From Aureliella sp046290675 (GTDB taxonomy: Bacteria > Planctomycetota > Planctomycetia > Pirellulales > Pirellulaceae): 64,000 bases of DNA. The notes under the pieces are model-generated. The model saw only the letters and a list, made by a program, of their open reading frames with translations, searched no databases and was not told the origin of the DNA. The stretch lies in assembly GCA_046290675.1 (NCBI GenBank), contig JBKAHA010000008.1, forward strand, positions 186,001-250,000. Direction: 5' to 3'. Positions 45,182-54,857 of this stretch are shown in pieces; within the stretch, counting starts at the first letter, position 1; every line of letters begins with the position of its first letter. The position numbers and the translations under genes were made by a program.

Positions 45182-47647
45182 TTAGAAGGGACTATCTTCG
45201 TCGGAAGCTTCGGGTGAGATTCCGAACGGGTCCGCATTGGTGTCCATGTCGACGTCAGATCCGTTGAGCTCATCAGGATCAGGCTCCGGCGACTCACTTG
45301 AAAGCGGTTGCGTGCGTTGGCTGTGAAGCTCAATGTAGGAACCGGACATCAATCGATCTTCTTTGCCTTCACCGGCTTCGACGATGATGGCGGATGCACC
45401 TAAGACGTGACGCTCTTTCACATTGATGGCGTAACATCGAGTTTGGCAGAGTCCACAGCCTACACACTTGTCTGCGAGGACGACTGGAGCGGCGTAGCCA
45501 GTTCCTTCGATCGGACGTCCATTTTCGTCCGTTTCGACGCCAACTTGCGTGTATTCAATGGCGTCGTACCCTGCGGCGATGCATTCTTGAACGCAGAGAT
45601 CGCAGGCTTCTTTTTCGGCAAAGGGCAGGCAAGTCGATTCGTTGACGATGGCCAAACCCATCCTCGCATGACGCTTTTCTTCCAGTGGCAGTGCACGGAT
45701 TGCTCCCGTTGGACAGACCTGGCCGCATGCGTTGCAACTGGATTCGCAGCCGGCCCAATCGGCTTGCACCATGGGCGTCCACAAGCCTTCGAAGCCTTGT
45801 TGAAAGCTCTCGGGTTGGAGAACGTTATTCGGGCAGGCTTTGAAGCACTCACCGCAGCGAATACACATCTCCAGAAACTCTTTTTCGGGAACACTGCCTG
45901 GTGGGCGTACCGGTAGGAAGGTGTCTTCTTGGCCGAGATGAGCCCCATAGGCTTTACCCATCACGGTGACTCCAGCGGCCCCTGCCACGGACGCTGCTGT
46001 GCCTGCTGTGAGCGACAAAAACCCGCGTCTTCCTAGACTCGTTTCCTTGGTAGGCGGCTCATTCTCGACTTTCAGCTGTACCAAATTCGTGCGCTCGACA
46101 AACTTGATCGCGTGCGTCGGGCAAACACCCGCGCAAGATTGGCACAGAGTGCAGTCCGTCGTGCGTGTCGTAAAGTCCGGTTTGATCGCGTCGAAAGGGC
46201 AGATCTCGACACACTTGTTGCAGTGAATGCAGCTTGATTCGACCTTCCGCTCAGTTGCCCGAAATAAGTTGCCCACCGAAAACACGGCTCCGCTGGGGCA
46301 AACGTATTTGCACCAAAATCGAGGTCGCAGAAACCCGAGTCCCAGGACCGAAAAGAACATGGCGATACTCAAGAAATGTCCGGCGTTTAGATTCGGCACC
46401 AAATGCCAGCCTCGGGTCAATCCATTTTGTAGCGGGTCGAGTAGGAAAAGGTACCCACGCGTAACAACGGGTATGGCGGAAAAGAATCCAGAGATAAGAA
46501 TTCCACCGCAAGCTGCGAGAAGGATGGCCGTTAGTAGGTAGTATTTGATGTGCACCCACCAGCCATCGTCGGGGACTTCGAAGCGTTTGGTTCGTCCCGC
46601 AATGGCCCAATCGAATAGATCAATGGTTGTGCCTAGGGGGCAGAGGTAACCGCAGAAGCCTCGAGGGATGACGATACAGACAAACAGGATCGCCGCAGCG
46701 CAGCCGAGCGACCAGACCCAGCTCCGTGAAGCGATGGCCGTGGAAAGGCTCACTAAGGGATCAATCATCAGGAAGGTTTCGGCTTCGAGCAGTTCCTTGT
46801 GGTCTAGGCTTGCGGCGTAATGGTCTGGCCACGCGAACGGATCGCTATCAGTAGCTTCAAAATCGAGATTGTTCGCCACTCCTGTGATGATGTCCAAAAA
46901 CATGGGGCTTAACTCTCCGGCGGGTTTGAGTTGGAGAGTGTCGTCACTCATCTGATGAGCCGCATGGACCCGGAAAGCACCCAAGAGCGCTTCTGATTCC
47001 GTGCCACCGAAGGTGATGTCCGTCCGTTTCAGATATAGGAGATCGCCCGCGACTAACTCAGCGTCAGCGATCTGTTTCGTGATTCGAAACGTCGCGATTC
47101 CTTTCTCTTGCTCGAAGCTCGAGTAGGTGACGTTGGCGACGGTCTTGGGCAAAACTGGCTGCGCGTGGTAGGGCCAACAAACGTAGAAGAAAAGCCAACA
47201 GAAAAGGAGCAAACAAATGGTTTGACTGATTCGTCGAACTGGGGAGGCGACCCAAGAGATGCCGAAGAATCGCAGCCACCGTCTAGCCGGACCGCGTTTT
47301 TTTGTTTGCCAGTTCGATTGCAGTCCAGGGCCTAGCATTCGCAGGATATGACCAAACAGAGATTGGCTTGGTTCCGAGTCGGCTGGCAAACGTCGAATCG
47401 CGGGCAGAAACCAGTCGAGCCGCAGCAATGCTTTCGAGCGTTGATCGCTCCAGGCCGATTGGGTGAACATCAACCCTAGAAAGAGACTCAGGCTAGCAAC
47501 GATCCATCCCCAGTTGCGGTTGGACGCATCCCATTCCCCGACGGAGCCCCACTGCATCCAGAGCGCCAAGCTGAGCAACAAGCCTATCAGTATCAATGCG
47601 ACTGCTAGGTAGCGACCGACTGAATTGCGTTGCACTGGGGGGCTCAC
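45182..47647 (-). CDS. NapH-NapG-like fused polyferredoxin (4Fe-4S membrane protein)
   Basis: The protein has about 821 residues. The N-terminal half has several membrane helices and NapH/NosR-type motifs, including GYLCPLGTTIDLFDW and WCKYVCPSGAVFSVGN. Two 4Fe-4S clusters follow (CIHCNKCVEICP, CTLCQSCAGVCP). Then comes an internal twin-arginine-type segment, LGRRGFLSLTAGTAASVAGAAG, and a NapG-like part with further clusters (CIRCGECFKACP, CNACGQVCP, CVGCGLCQTRC). A GTG at 47683 is possible, but GTG 47647 overlaps the GH62 stop (GTGA) and has GGAGG seven bases upstream. It probably moves electrons from the quinone pool or a dehydrogenase to the FMN protein encoded upstream. Confidence 0.88.
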   Translation of the reverse strand: MSPPVQRNSVGRYLAVALILIGLLLSLALWMQWGSVGEWDASNRNWGWIVASLSLFLGLMFTQSAWSDQRSKALLRLDWFLPAIRRLPADSEPSQSLFGHILRMLGPGLQSNWQTKKRGPARRWLRFFGISWVASPVRRISQTICLLLFCWLFFYVCWPYHAQPVLPKTVANVTYSSFEQEKGIATFRITKQIADAELVAGDLLYLKRTDITFGGTESEALLGAFRVHAAHQMSDDTLQLKPAGELSPMFLDIITGVANNLDFEATDSDPFAWPDHYAASLDHKELLEAETFLMIDPLVSLSTAIASRSWVWSLGCAAAILFVCIVIPRGFCGYLCPLGTTIDLFDWAIAGRTKRFEVPDDGWWVHIKYYLLTAILLAACGGILISGFFSAIPVVTRGYLFLLDPLQNGLTRGWHLVPNLNAGHFLSIAMFFSVLGLGFLRPRFWCKYVCPSGAVFSVGNLFRATERKVESSCIHCNKCVEICPFDAIKPDFTTRTTDCTLCQSCAGVCPTHAIKFVERTNLVQLKVENEPPTKETSLGRRGFLSLTAGTAASVAGAAGVTVMGKAYGAHLGQEDTFLPVRPPGSVPEKEFLEMCIRCGECFKACPNNVLQPESFQQGFEGLWTPMVQADWAGCESSCNACGQVCPTGAIRALPLEEKRHARMGLAIVNESTCLPFAEKEACDLCVQECIAAGYDAIEYTQVGVETDENGRPIEGTGYAAPVVLADKCVGCGLCQTRCYAINVKERHVLGASAIIVEAGEGKEDRLMSGSYIELHSQRTQPLSSESPEPDPDELNGSDVDMDTNADPFGISPEASDEDSPF

Positions 47648-48720
47648 GGTGTCGCCTCCAGATCGAGCAATCCTAACCGCCACGTGATGTCACCGTAGCC
47701 GCCCTTCTGGTACTCCGGATCACTCGCGCCTTGAAACAGGATCTGCAGATCTTCAGGATCGATCTCTAGTTTCTGGTCGAAGCCTGACCGCAGGAACTCT
47801 CCGTGGCTATACGATGTAGCAAAGGATTCATTTTGATTGACGACATTAAGTACCGATACGGCTGGCTTTTTGCGTGTTGCTGCCAGTGGCTTCCAAGGTC
47901 CGGTGAGTTCCTCTGCAGTGAAGAATTTGAAGTATCGGCGTTTTCCATTTTGCGCTTCGACCAAGGTCACGAATTGATTCTTTCCTTTCAGCTTGTAGGT
48001 GTGGCTAGCTTCAAAGATGTCTGCCTTTAAAACAACTACGGGTTTAGTCCAACCTTGATTGGGGAATTGATCAAGCTGCGTCTGGGCATGCCACATCCTC
48101 CCATTCAGCGACGTAAAAAGAAGATGCGCGGCGTCATCGTCGCAGATGATCCAAAAATCCAATCCGGCATTTTCGCCTTTGGGTACAACGTAGAGCGGTT
48201 CAGGTTTGCTCCAACTACTGGGGTCGGCAAGGTTCCCGGTCGTCGAGTAACAAGGCCCGTACTTTAAGTCACGGCTATCGTCGGCAGCTTGGTAGATCAG
48301 GTACCATTTTTGTTGCGGTTGGAAGTAGAAGACTTGGGGTGCACCGTGGTAATCCAATGTTAGATCAAGCACGGCCCAGTCCGCGTTCGCAGCTCCAGAC
48401 CAGTCTTTGAAATTGAGGTAACCGATCCGAATACGACCCTGCCCCGTTTTCTGTTTTCTAAGAGTACAGAACAAGTGCCAGCGATCTTCGAAACGGACGA
48501 TGCTTGGATCCTTTACTGCGATCCAGGGATGCTCTGACTCGGGTAAGCGGTCTTGATCTACGGCAAGAATTGGGTCGCTAACGTGCCATTGGAAGTCACC
48601 TGTCTCCCAGACTTGCGATGGGGCAGAGTTCGGAGCTTCCTGTGCGGTGAGCAAAATGCCGAGTGAGGCAATGCTGGTGAACGTCGTTGCGAAGAGCGCT
48701 CGGAATCGAAATCGATTCAT
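47644..48720 (-). CDS. GH62-like glycoside hydrolase (alpha-L-arabinofuranosidase family), secreted
   Basis: This 358-residue protein has a signal-like N-terminus (FRALFATTFTSIASLGILLTAQ). The rest matches GH62 in order: FQWHVSDPIL, WIAVKDPSIVRFEDRWHLFC with D71 as probable base, YLNFKDWSGA, GAPQVFYFQPQQKWYLIYQ, LDFWIICDDDAAHLLFTSLNGRMWHAQTQLDQFP, DIFEASHTYKL with E238 as probable acid, and FVTLVEAQNGKRRYFKFFTAEELTGPW. GH62 enzymes cut arabinofuranose side chains. It overlaps the FMN gene before it and the polyferredoxin gene after it by four bases each, so it is embedded in a redox operon. It may have been recruited for another role, since nothing here concerns xylan. Confidence 0.8.
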   Translation of the reverse strand: MNRFRFRALFATTFTSIASLGILLTAQEAPNSAPSQVWETGDFQWHVSDPILAVDQDRLPESEHPWIAVKDPSIVRFEDRWHLFCTLRKQKTGQGRIRIGYLNFKDWSGAANADWAVLDLTLDYHGAPQVFYFQPQQKWYLIYQAADDSRDLKYGPCYSTTGNLADPSSWSKPEPLYVVPKGENAGLDFWIICDDDAAHLLFTSLNGRMWHAQTQLDQFPNQGWTKPVVVLKADIFEASHTYKLKGKNQFVTLVEAQNGKRRYFKFFTAEELTGPWKPLAATRKKPAVSVLNVVNQNESFATSYSHGEFLRSGFDQKLEIDPEDLQILFQGASDPEYQKGGYGDITWRLGLLDLEATP

Positions 48721-50027
48721 TGGTCCGTTCCTTGAGCCAGGGCCCGGGCCGTTGCATTGACGATCGCCTGCGACGTAATGGTGGCACCACTTGTACCATC
48801 GATGTCGCGGATGCCCTGAGTATCGATGATCTGCTTAGGAGTATCCGTCAGAGCCGCATAGAACTGTTTCTCTTTGTGTTTCGTGACCTGGACTTTGGTA
48901 ATCTTGCCATCAGCTACGCTGACGCGGACGTGCAGATCGCCGTTGTAGCCGACCGCTTTGTCTTCGTAGTCGCCATCCGGAACTTTAGATGCGTCGGCCT
49001 TGTCGAACAATCGAATCGAGTTGATCGAGTCGGCCGCACGACCGCGATAGCGCGCCAAATACTCTTTGTTCCGGGCTTCATTCCGATCTAGGATCTGCTG
49101 GTAATAGTCGATGGCCTCGTCTAGTCGTCCGGCTGAGCGAAGTGCATCGCCCGCGTTGAGGTAAGCCTCATTGAATAGCCGAGTCTTTCCGTAGATTCTG
49201 GTCACATTCAAAGCTTCTTCGATCTCTCCCATTTCGCCCAACAGCTTGATTGCATCGAAGTGCAGGGACTTGCCACGCATTAGATTCATGGCCATCGTTT
49301 TACTGCCAAGCTTGAAATAGCATTCTGCCAGGTGAATGCCCACTGGAGTATTCATTTGCACGTTGCCTTTTTCGTACCAGTAAGCAGCCCTCGGGTAGTC
49401 TTGGAGCAACTCAAAGTACTTTGATCCTAGTGCCGTGTAGTCGCGCTTCAGCAGTTCCGGTTGATCCTCGTGGATTTTCATGCACTCGTAAATCAGTTTG
49501 ATACCGGGACGCCAACGCCCGGGATTCGGATTGACCCGACCCCACATGTATTGGCCGACGTTCTTGGATTCATTCCAGGGGCCTTCTGCTTTGAGCGGCC
49601 AATCGAGTTCGAGGGTCTTGGGGTGATTCAACTTAGTTGCACTGAACCAGGGTGGCTTACTTGCACCTTCGTTCTCGATTCTCTGACGGACTTCGGCTTC
49701 TGTTCGTTCGGTTCCTTCCGCCTTGGAGCTGGGTTGCTGGGCATCCTTGCGCGGCATTTTGTTGATTACAAAGCGTTTACCATTGAAAGTCACAGCGTGC
49801 ACAGCCGAATACTGGTATGTCCGTGAGACGCTTCGACCTGCGATGGAGGATTCAAAATCAAACTCTTTGTCTGCCTTGCGGATCTCTAGGATTTTTCCTG
49901 TTAGCTTGGTTCCGTTGAGGAATTCAACGCTGTCTTGAGCCACGACTGAGGAAGCTGCCGGCGTAAAGACGGCCGCAAGCCAGACCAAAACGTGACACGA
50001 GAACCGCTTCATGAATAGAGTGCACAT
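48717..50027 (-). CDS. Secreted TPR protein with C-terminal FMN-binding domain
   Basis: This 436-residue protein has a signal peptide (MKRFSCHVLVWLAAVFTPAASSVVAQ, start ATG 50027 or 50012). An N-terminal segment has EFLNGTKLTGKILEIRKADKEFDFES. A TPR-like region follows (YTALGSKYFELLQDYPRAAYWYEKGNVQMN, AYLNAGDALRSAGRLDEAIDYYQQILDRN). The C-terminal FMN_bind domain spans about 345-432 (VRVSVADGKITKVQVTKHKEKQ, DGTSGATITSQAIVNATARAL). DGTSGAT is the covalent flavin attachment motif, the Thr being linked by ApbE. No apbE is in the window. It overlaps the GH62-like gene by four bases (ATGA) and follows the RND pump gene by 45 bases. Confidence 0.88.
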   Translation of the reverse strand: MCTLFMKRFSCHVLVWLAAVFTPAASSVVAQDSVEFLNGTKLTGKILEIRKADKEFDFESSIAGRSVSRTYQYSAVHAVTFNGKRFVINKMPRKDAQQPSSKAEGTERTEAEVRQRIENEGASKPPWFSATKLNHPKTLELDWPLKAEGPWNESKNVGQYMWGRVNPNPGRWRPGIKLIYECMKIHEDQPELLKRDYTALGSKYFELLQDYPRAAYWYEKGNVQMNTPVGIHLAECYFKLGSKTMAMNLMRGKSLHFDAIKLLGEMGEIEEALNVTRIYGKTRLFNEAYLNAGDALRSAGRLDEAIDYYQQILDRNEARNKEYLARYRGRAADSINSIRLFDKADASKVPDGDYEDKAVGYNGDLHVRVSVADGKITKVQVTKHKEKQFYAALTDTPKQIIDTQGIRDIDGTSGATITSQAIVNATARALAQGTDQ

Positions 50028-50072
50028 CGGGCGCCTTTCTGTCAGTTTGTCTGATCCAGGTCGAATCAGGAA

Positions 50073-53000
50073 TCAGGTTACCACTTCTGCTGGTTGAAAA
50101 GACTCGTTTGTCGGGTTGGCGAACTGACTTGAATCCGAAATTGAATTCGGCGCTTCGATTTCAGTCTGTTGGACGCCAAGCTTTTCGGGAGCCAAGAACC
50201 AAAAGAGTCCAGGGCGAATAAAGAACTCAGCCAAGGTCGCAGTGACCAGGCCACCTAGGATGACGGTCGCCACCGGGAAGAGGATTTCCTTTCCTGGCTG
50301 CTCGCCCCCGTAGACCAGAGGCACTAAGCCTAAGCCGGTCGTCAGTGCCGTCATCAACACTGGAGCCAAGCGGTCGAGACTACCGCTGATGATGTCCTCT
50401 TCCGTAATCTCACGAGATCCCGCTCGCTTCACGTATGTCGAAATGAGTAGCAATCCGTTGCGAGCAGCGATTCCCCCGAGGGAAACGAATCCTACCGTAG
50501 CAGCAACGGAGAAAGTTTGATTCGTTAGATAGAGTCCTGCGATGCCTCCAACGAAGGCTGCTGGTAGGGCAACCAGTAGTTGGAAAGCGACGCTGATGGA
50601 GTTGTACGTGGAGTAAAGAACTAGGAATACAGCCAACAAGGCAACACAGCTGAGCCAGAAGATCCGGGAGTTGGCTTGTTGCTGGGCTTCGAATTGGCCC
50701 TCATACGTAATGAAGTAACCTTCGGGTAGTGTGATTTGCTCTTCGATCTTGCGTTTGATTTCGCCGACGACGCTGCCTACATCTCGCCCGAGCGTATTGA
50801 CTCGCACAACGATTCGGCGACGACCATCTTCGCGGTTGATGGTGTTTGGTCCAGCTGCCTCATAGACGTTAGCGACAGCACCAAGCGGAATGCGTTTTCC
50901 GCTCGGTAGCTCGAGCGGCGTACGATGCAGGTTGTCGAGATCGCGTCGTTGGGTTTCTTCTAGCCTGAGCAGGATATCAAATGACCGCTGGCCGTCGATC
51001 ATTTGCGATACTTCTTGGCCATGTAGAGCTGTTTTGACGTAGTGGTTTACGAAGCTCGCTGGAACGCCATAGTAAGCAAGCATCTCGTGGTTGAGTTCGA
51101 CACGGAACTGTGGTGTGGGCTGCTGTTGTTCCACCAACGGAGGCGCGATACCAGGAATGTCTTCAATGGCATGTTCAATTGCGTCCGCTTCTTCACGAAG
51201 CGTTTCTAAGTCATCACCGTACAATTTGATCGCAATTTGTGCGGTGACGCCCGACAGCATATGGCTGATCAAGTGGGCAATGGGTTGTTCGACTTCTGTT
51301 TCGACGCCAGGCACATGTTCGACTGCTTCGTGGAGCGCTTCGATGACTTGATTTCGAGTCATCCCCGAATCGGGGTTCAGCGTCATCACATACTCACTGA
51401 TATGGACACCCATGACATGCTCGTCTTGTTCGGCGCGACCAGTTCGACAGGTGAACCACAGCAATGGGCCTTGCGGATTGTCCGCTGATTGCACGAGTTT
51501 CTTCAGGTTACGATCGGCGATTCGGCTAAGCTCGCGGCTCACTTCGAGTGATGTTCCAGGTGGCGCAAACAAGTTGACTTGGGCGGCGCCTTCGTCGAAC
51601 GGCGGTAGGAAGTCGCGTCCCATGTTCCAGGCAACCATCCCACTGGCCACGCAGGCGGTTCCCAGGCCGGTAAGCGAGACAGTGAGCCCAACTGCAGACA
51701 TGCTGAATCGAATAACGGGGCGGAAGGTGGATTTGAGCCCGCGCAATAGAAAGCTCTCTGATGACTTGGAATCCGTTTTGCGTTTGGGAAGCAAATAGTA
51801 GGAGAGTACTGGCGTGACGGTCAGCGAAACCAGCGTCGATGCAGCAATAGATACGATGTAAGCGATTCCCAGCGGAGTGAAGAGTCGGCCTTCCATTCCC
51901 GACAGAGCAAAGAGAGGTGCGAAGACAATCACTACGAGAACGGTACTGATAATGATTGCGTTACGGACTTCAACGCTGGCGTCGAAGATCACTCTCAACG
52001 CGTTTCGGGGCGATGCAAGTCGCGCGTTTTCATTCAGTCGCCGATAGATGTTTTCCACGTCCACGATGGCGTCGTCGACCAGTTCGCCTAAGGCAACTGC
52101 CAATCCGCCGAGCGTCATCACATTGATCGATAATCCAAACCATTGAAAGACAAGTGCGGTGACCAGAACCGATAATGGGATCGCAGTAAGTGTGATCAGC
52201 GTCGTTCGGAAATTGAACAGGAACAGAAACAGAATCAAAACGACTAGGACTGCGCCGTCGCGCAGAGCCTCAATCACGTTGGCAACGCTGTGATCGATGA
52301 ATTCCCGCTGTTCGTACGTTGTTTTTAGGTTCACGCCAGGGGGCAGCGAAGGCTCCAGCTCTTGCAAGGCAGCATGAATCGCTTCGGTGACTTGGCGCGT
52401 GTCGGCGTCCGGCTGTTTTTGAATCGTCAGAACAACAGCTGGGGATCCGTTGACAGAAGCATCTCCGCGTTTCGGTTGCGCGACTTCTTGGATCGTAGCG
52501 ATTTGCTTCAGTAGCAATGAGCGATCAGCCTGGGATCGAATAACCGTATTACGGATCTCTTCAGCGCTGGAAAAACGACCCAGGCCACGAATGAGAAACT
52601 CCTTACCGTCTCGGCCCATGAATCCGCCGGTGACGTTTTCATTGCTTCGCCGCAGGGCCGACTCGATTTCCGCTAGGTTGGTTTCGTAGCGGTGCATCTC
52701 ATGAAAGTCGGCTAACACATGATATTGTTTCCGATCTCCGCCCATCGTGATGACTTGAGATACTCCCGGGATCTTGCGCAGCCGTTGTCGCACGACCCAG
52801 TCCGCCGTAGTCCGCAAATCCATCGGCGAGATTGATTCATCGTTGCTCCACATGGCAACGAGTGCAATTTGACCCAGGAGCGACGATCTGGGACCCATCT
52901 GAGGTTCAACGCCATCAGGCAATTGATCTGCGGCGATTGCCATGCGTTCTTGGATGGTCTGTCGAGCACGTTGTACATCGGTTCCCCAGTCAAATTCGAC

Positions 53001-53282
53001 GTTGATGACGGACAATCCAATGTCCGAAGAGCTGCGGACGGCGATCACTCCCGCGGCTCCATGGATCGTGGTCTCAAGCGGTAAAGTGACTCGCTGTTCG
53101 ACTTCTTCAGGAGCAAGTCCCTCGCATTCGGTGACAATAACGACGCGCGGCCGAGTCAGACTTGGGAGGACATCAATCGGCAAGGATCGCGCCGAGATAC
53201 TACCAACCACCAACACGGCGATCGCGGCGCATAGGATCGCGAGTCGGTTAGCAAGGGCGAAACGAATGACGGAGTTGAGCAT
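50073..53282 (-). CDS. Heavy-metal RND efflux pump, CusA/CzcA family
   Basis: This 1069-residue protein is a full RND pump: membrane helix 1 (LAILCAAIAVLVVGSISARSLPIDVLP), the large periplasmic loops, then the TM4 region VALGELVDDAIVDVENIYRRLNENAR with the charged D residues of the proton path. HME-type features are TRPRVVIVTECEGLAPEEVEQRVTLPLET and RTTADWVVRQRLRKIPGVSQVITMGGDRKQYHV. The TM4 motif differs from the classical CzcA and CusA forms, so the metal cannot be assigned. It follows the His-rich adaptor gene by 81 bases. Confidence 0.93.
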   Translation of the reverse strand: MLNSVIRFALANRLAILCAAIAVLVVGSISARSLPIDVLPSLTRPRVVIVTECEGLAPEEVEQRVTLPLETTIHGAAGVIAVRSSSDIGLSVINVEFDWGTDVQRARQTIQERMAIAADQLPDGVEPQMGPRSSLLGQIALVAMWSNDESISPMDLRTTADWVVRQRLRKIPGVSQVITMGGDRKQYHVLADFHEMHRYETNLAEIESALRRSNENVTGGFMGRDGKEFLIRGLGRFSSAEEIRNTVIRSQADRSLLLKQIATIQEVAQPKRGDASVNGSPAVVLTIQKQPDADTRQVTEAIHAALQELEPSLPPGVNLKTTYEQREFIDHSVANVIEALRDGAVLVVLILFLFLFNFRTTLITLTAIPLSVLVTALVFQWFGLSINVMTLGGLAVALGELVDDAIVDVENIYRRLNENARLASPRNALRVIFDASVEVRNAIIISTVLVVIVFAPLFALSGMEGRLFTPLGIAYIVSIAASTLVSLTVTPVLSYYLLPKRKTDSKSSESFLLRGLKSTFRPVIRFSMSAVGLTVSLTGLGTACVASGMVAWNMGRDFLPPFDEGAAQVNLFAPPGTSLEVSRELSRIADRNLKKLVQSADNPQGPLLWFTCRTGRAEQDEHVMGVHISEYVMTLNPDSGMTRNQVIEALHEAVEHVPGVETEVEQPIAHLISHMLSGVTAQIAIKLYGDDLETLREEADAIEHAIEDIPGIAPPLVEQQQPTPQFRVELNHEMLAYYGVPASFVNHYVKTALHGQEVSQMIDGQRSFDILLRLEETQRRDLDNLHRTPLELPSGKRIPLGAVANVYEAAGPNTINREDGRRRIVVRVNTLGRDVGSVVGEIKRKIEEQITLPEGYFITYEGQFEAQQQANSRIFWLSCVALLAVFLVLYSTYNSISVAFQLLVALPAAFVGGIAGLYLTNQTFSVAATVGFVSLGGIAARNGLLLISTYVKRAGSREITEEDIISGSLDRLAPVLMTALTTGLGLVPLVYGGEQPGKEILFPVATVILGGLVTATLAEFFIRPGLFWFLAPEKLGVQQTEIEAPNSISDSSQFANPTNESFQPAEVVT

Positions 53283-53363
53283 GGTGTTTGTAGTTAGAGC
53301 GTCAAATTCTCAAGCACGAGTTGTTGCGGGCAATCCAAAACAGGCCTCTGCGAGTATGCCTGC

Positions 53364-54857
53364 TCAATGATCGTGGTGGTGATGGTGTCCTCCCCCGCCA
53401 CTGATTTGCATCTTCATCGCCAAATAGAGCTTGTAGGCATTGTTGAGTGCGATCTTTTCCTCATCGTGTAATTGTCCATCGTCTGCAATGACAACAGTCT
53501 TATCGTCGCGATGGAGCAGATGCACGGGAATGGGCTCTAGTTCGACAAAAATGTCATGTTCATCATGGTGTTCGTCTTGAGATTCGGCTGCGAAAACTTC
53601 ATCAGCCGCCTCCGAATCCTCTTCGTGGTGGTGCTCTGCAAAAACAAACGCGTTGGGACCGTCGATGACGACCGCGTCCGCAGGTAACGTGACCTGGCTC
53701 TCCCATTTCTCGTCTGGCAAGCGAATGTGAAGACGTTGACCCGGGCGAAAACGCCATTGGAGGAAGCGTCCGCCGTTGTTTTCTCGTGAATGACTTACTT
53801 CATTGGGAAGCTCGAGGAAGAACTTGATCGACTGTGAAGCTTCGTCGACATGGTTGTCGATCCGGAGTAGATCAAGGCTAAGTTCAGAGTGATGATGGTG
53901 TCCGTGGGCATGCGTTTCGACGGTGACCTTCCAGTCTTCTTGAAGGATTCTTTCCAAGACGGGTAGGTCGTCTTGAAAAGCCGTGCCCTCAACATACAAA
54001 CTTGGGTGATAGGCGACGGTGCAGAGCGCGTCGCCACGTTTGACGGACATTCCAGGGTGCACGTTGAGTTCTTCTACAGAGTAGCCGAAGCCTTCGTCGG
54101 CGTCCGTTTGTGTCTCTGTCTGCGTTTGACTTCCGTTGAAGTTTGGAAGGTAGACGGAAGTGAGCGTAGTCAGCTGCCGCTTGTCTCGAAGTTGCTTAAT
54201 GGCCGGTTGTGGCATTCCTCGAGTTCGCAGTTCTTGCAACAACGATCCTTCTTGAGCTTCCAGTTGCTTCAATTCATATTGCCGATCGCGGGCTTTCGTG
54301 CCGGACACCGCGCCTGAGTCGATTAATGGCTGGAGGCGTTTGATTTCCTGCGCGGCAACTTCCTGACGGGTGAGCAACTCCAACAGTTTCGATTGCGCTT
54401 CGATGAGTGGCTCGTCGGTAATTCGTAGGACGAAGAGTGCCCTTTTGGAATCCAGCGTTTGTCCGGGCAGGACCTGGACTTCTTCCACGATGCCAGTCAC
54501 GGAAGCCGAGATGGAAAGGTTGCTTTGGCCGGGAATCTCCACGACTCGACCTGGGACAAGCAGCGTCTTCCAGTAGTCTCCTTTCGATATAGTTCCCATA
54601 CGCAGATCGAGATTCTGATACGCCTGCTCGGTTAACGCAACGTGATCCTCTTCGTGCTCTTCATCATGGTGCTCACCCGGTTCTTCCTCATGGTCGACCT
54701 CTTCCCCATGCGTATCTTCATCATGGTCGTCATGGCTAGCGTCGGTCTCGGGCGATAGTATGACTGCAGCAGCCGAGCCGAGACCGAATACTGCAGTAAG
54801 GACCAGTGCAGTAAGGATGGAGCGGATACCAAGACGCTGGAGTTGTTTGCGTGTCAT
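53364..54857 (-). CDS. RND periplasmic adaptor with His/Asp/Glu-rich ends
   Basis: This 497-residue protein is a HlyD/CusB-type adaptor: barrel-sandwich hybrid parts (GRVVEIPGQSNLSISASVTGIVEEVQVLPGQTLDSKRALFVLR) flank a coiled-coil hairpin (IEAQSKLLELLTRQEVAAQEIKRLQPL, YELKQLEAQEGSLLQELRT). A second lipoyl-like part reads ELNVHPGMSVKRGDALCTVAYHPSLYVEGTAF. After the signal or anchor segment (LTALVLTAVFGLGSAAAVIL) lies a metal-binding-type stretch (SHDDHDEDTHGEEVDHEEE and on), and the protein ends GGGGHHHHHDH. Such tracts suggest Zn, Co, Ni or Cu handling. It precedes the pump gene on the same strand. Confidence 0.92.
   Translation of the reverse strand: MTRKQLQRLGIRSILTALVLTAVFGLGSAAAVILSPETDASHDDHDEDTHGEEVDHEEEPGEHHDEEHEEDHVALTEQAYQNLDLRMGTISKGDYWKTLLVPGRVVEIPGQSNLSISASVTGIVEEVQVLPGQTLDSKRALFVLRITDEPLIEAQSKLLELLTRQEVAAQEIKRLQPLIDSGAVSGTKARDRQYELKQLEAQEGSLLQELRTRGMPQPAIKQLRDKRQLTTLTSVYLPNFNGSQTQTETQTDADEGFGYSVEELNVHPGMSVKRGDALCTVAYHPSLYVEGTAFQDDLPVLERILQEDWKVTVETHAHGHHHHSELSLDLLRIDNHVDEASQSIKFFLELPNEVSHSRENNGGRFLQWRFRPGQRLHIRLPDEKWESQVTLPADAVVIDGPNAFVFAEHHHEEDSEAADEVFAAESQDEHHDEHDIFVELEPIPVHLLHRDDKTVVIADDGQLHDEEKIALNNAYKLYLAMKMQISGGGGHHHHHDH

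Noticed and set aside
47683..47683. Upstream GTG start for the polyferredoxin gene
   Set aside because: GTG 47647 has GGAGG at ideal spacing and a four-base overlap with the upstream stop, so it fits better than GTG 47683.
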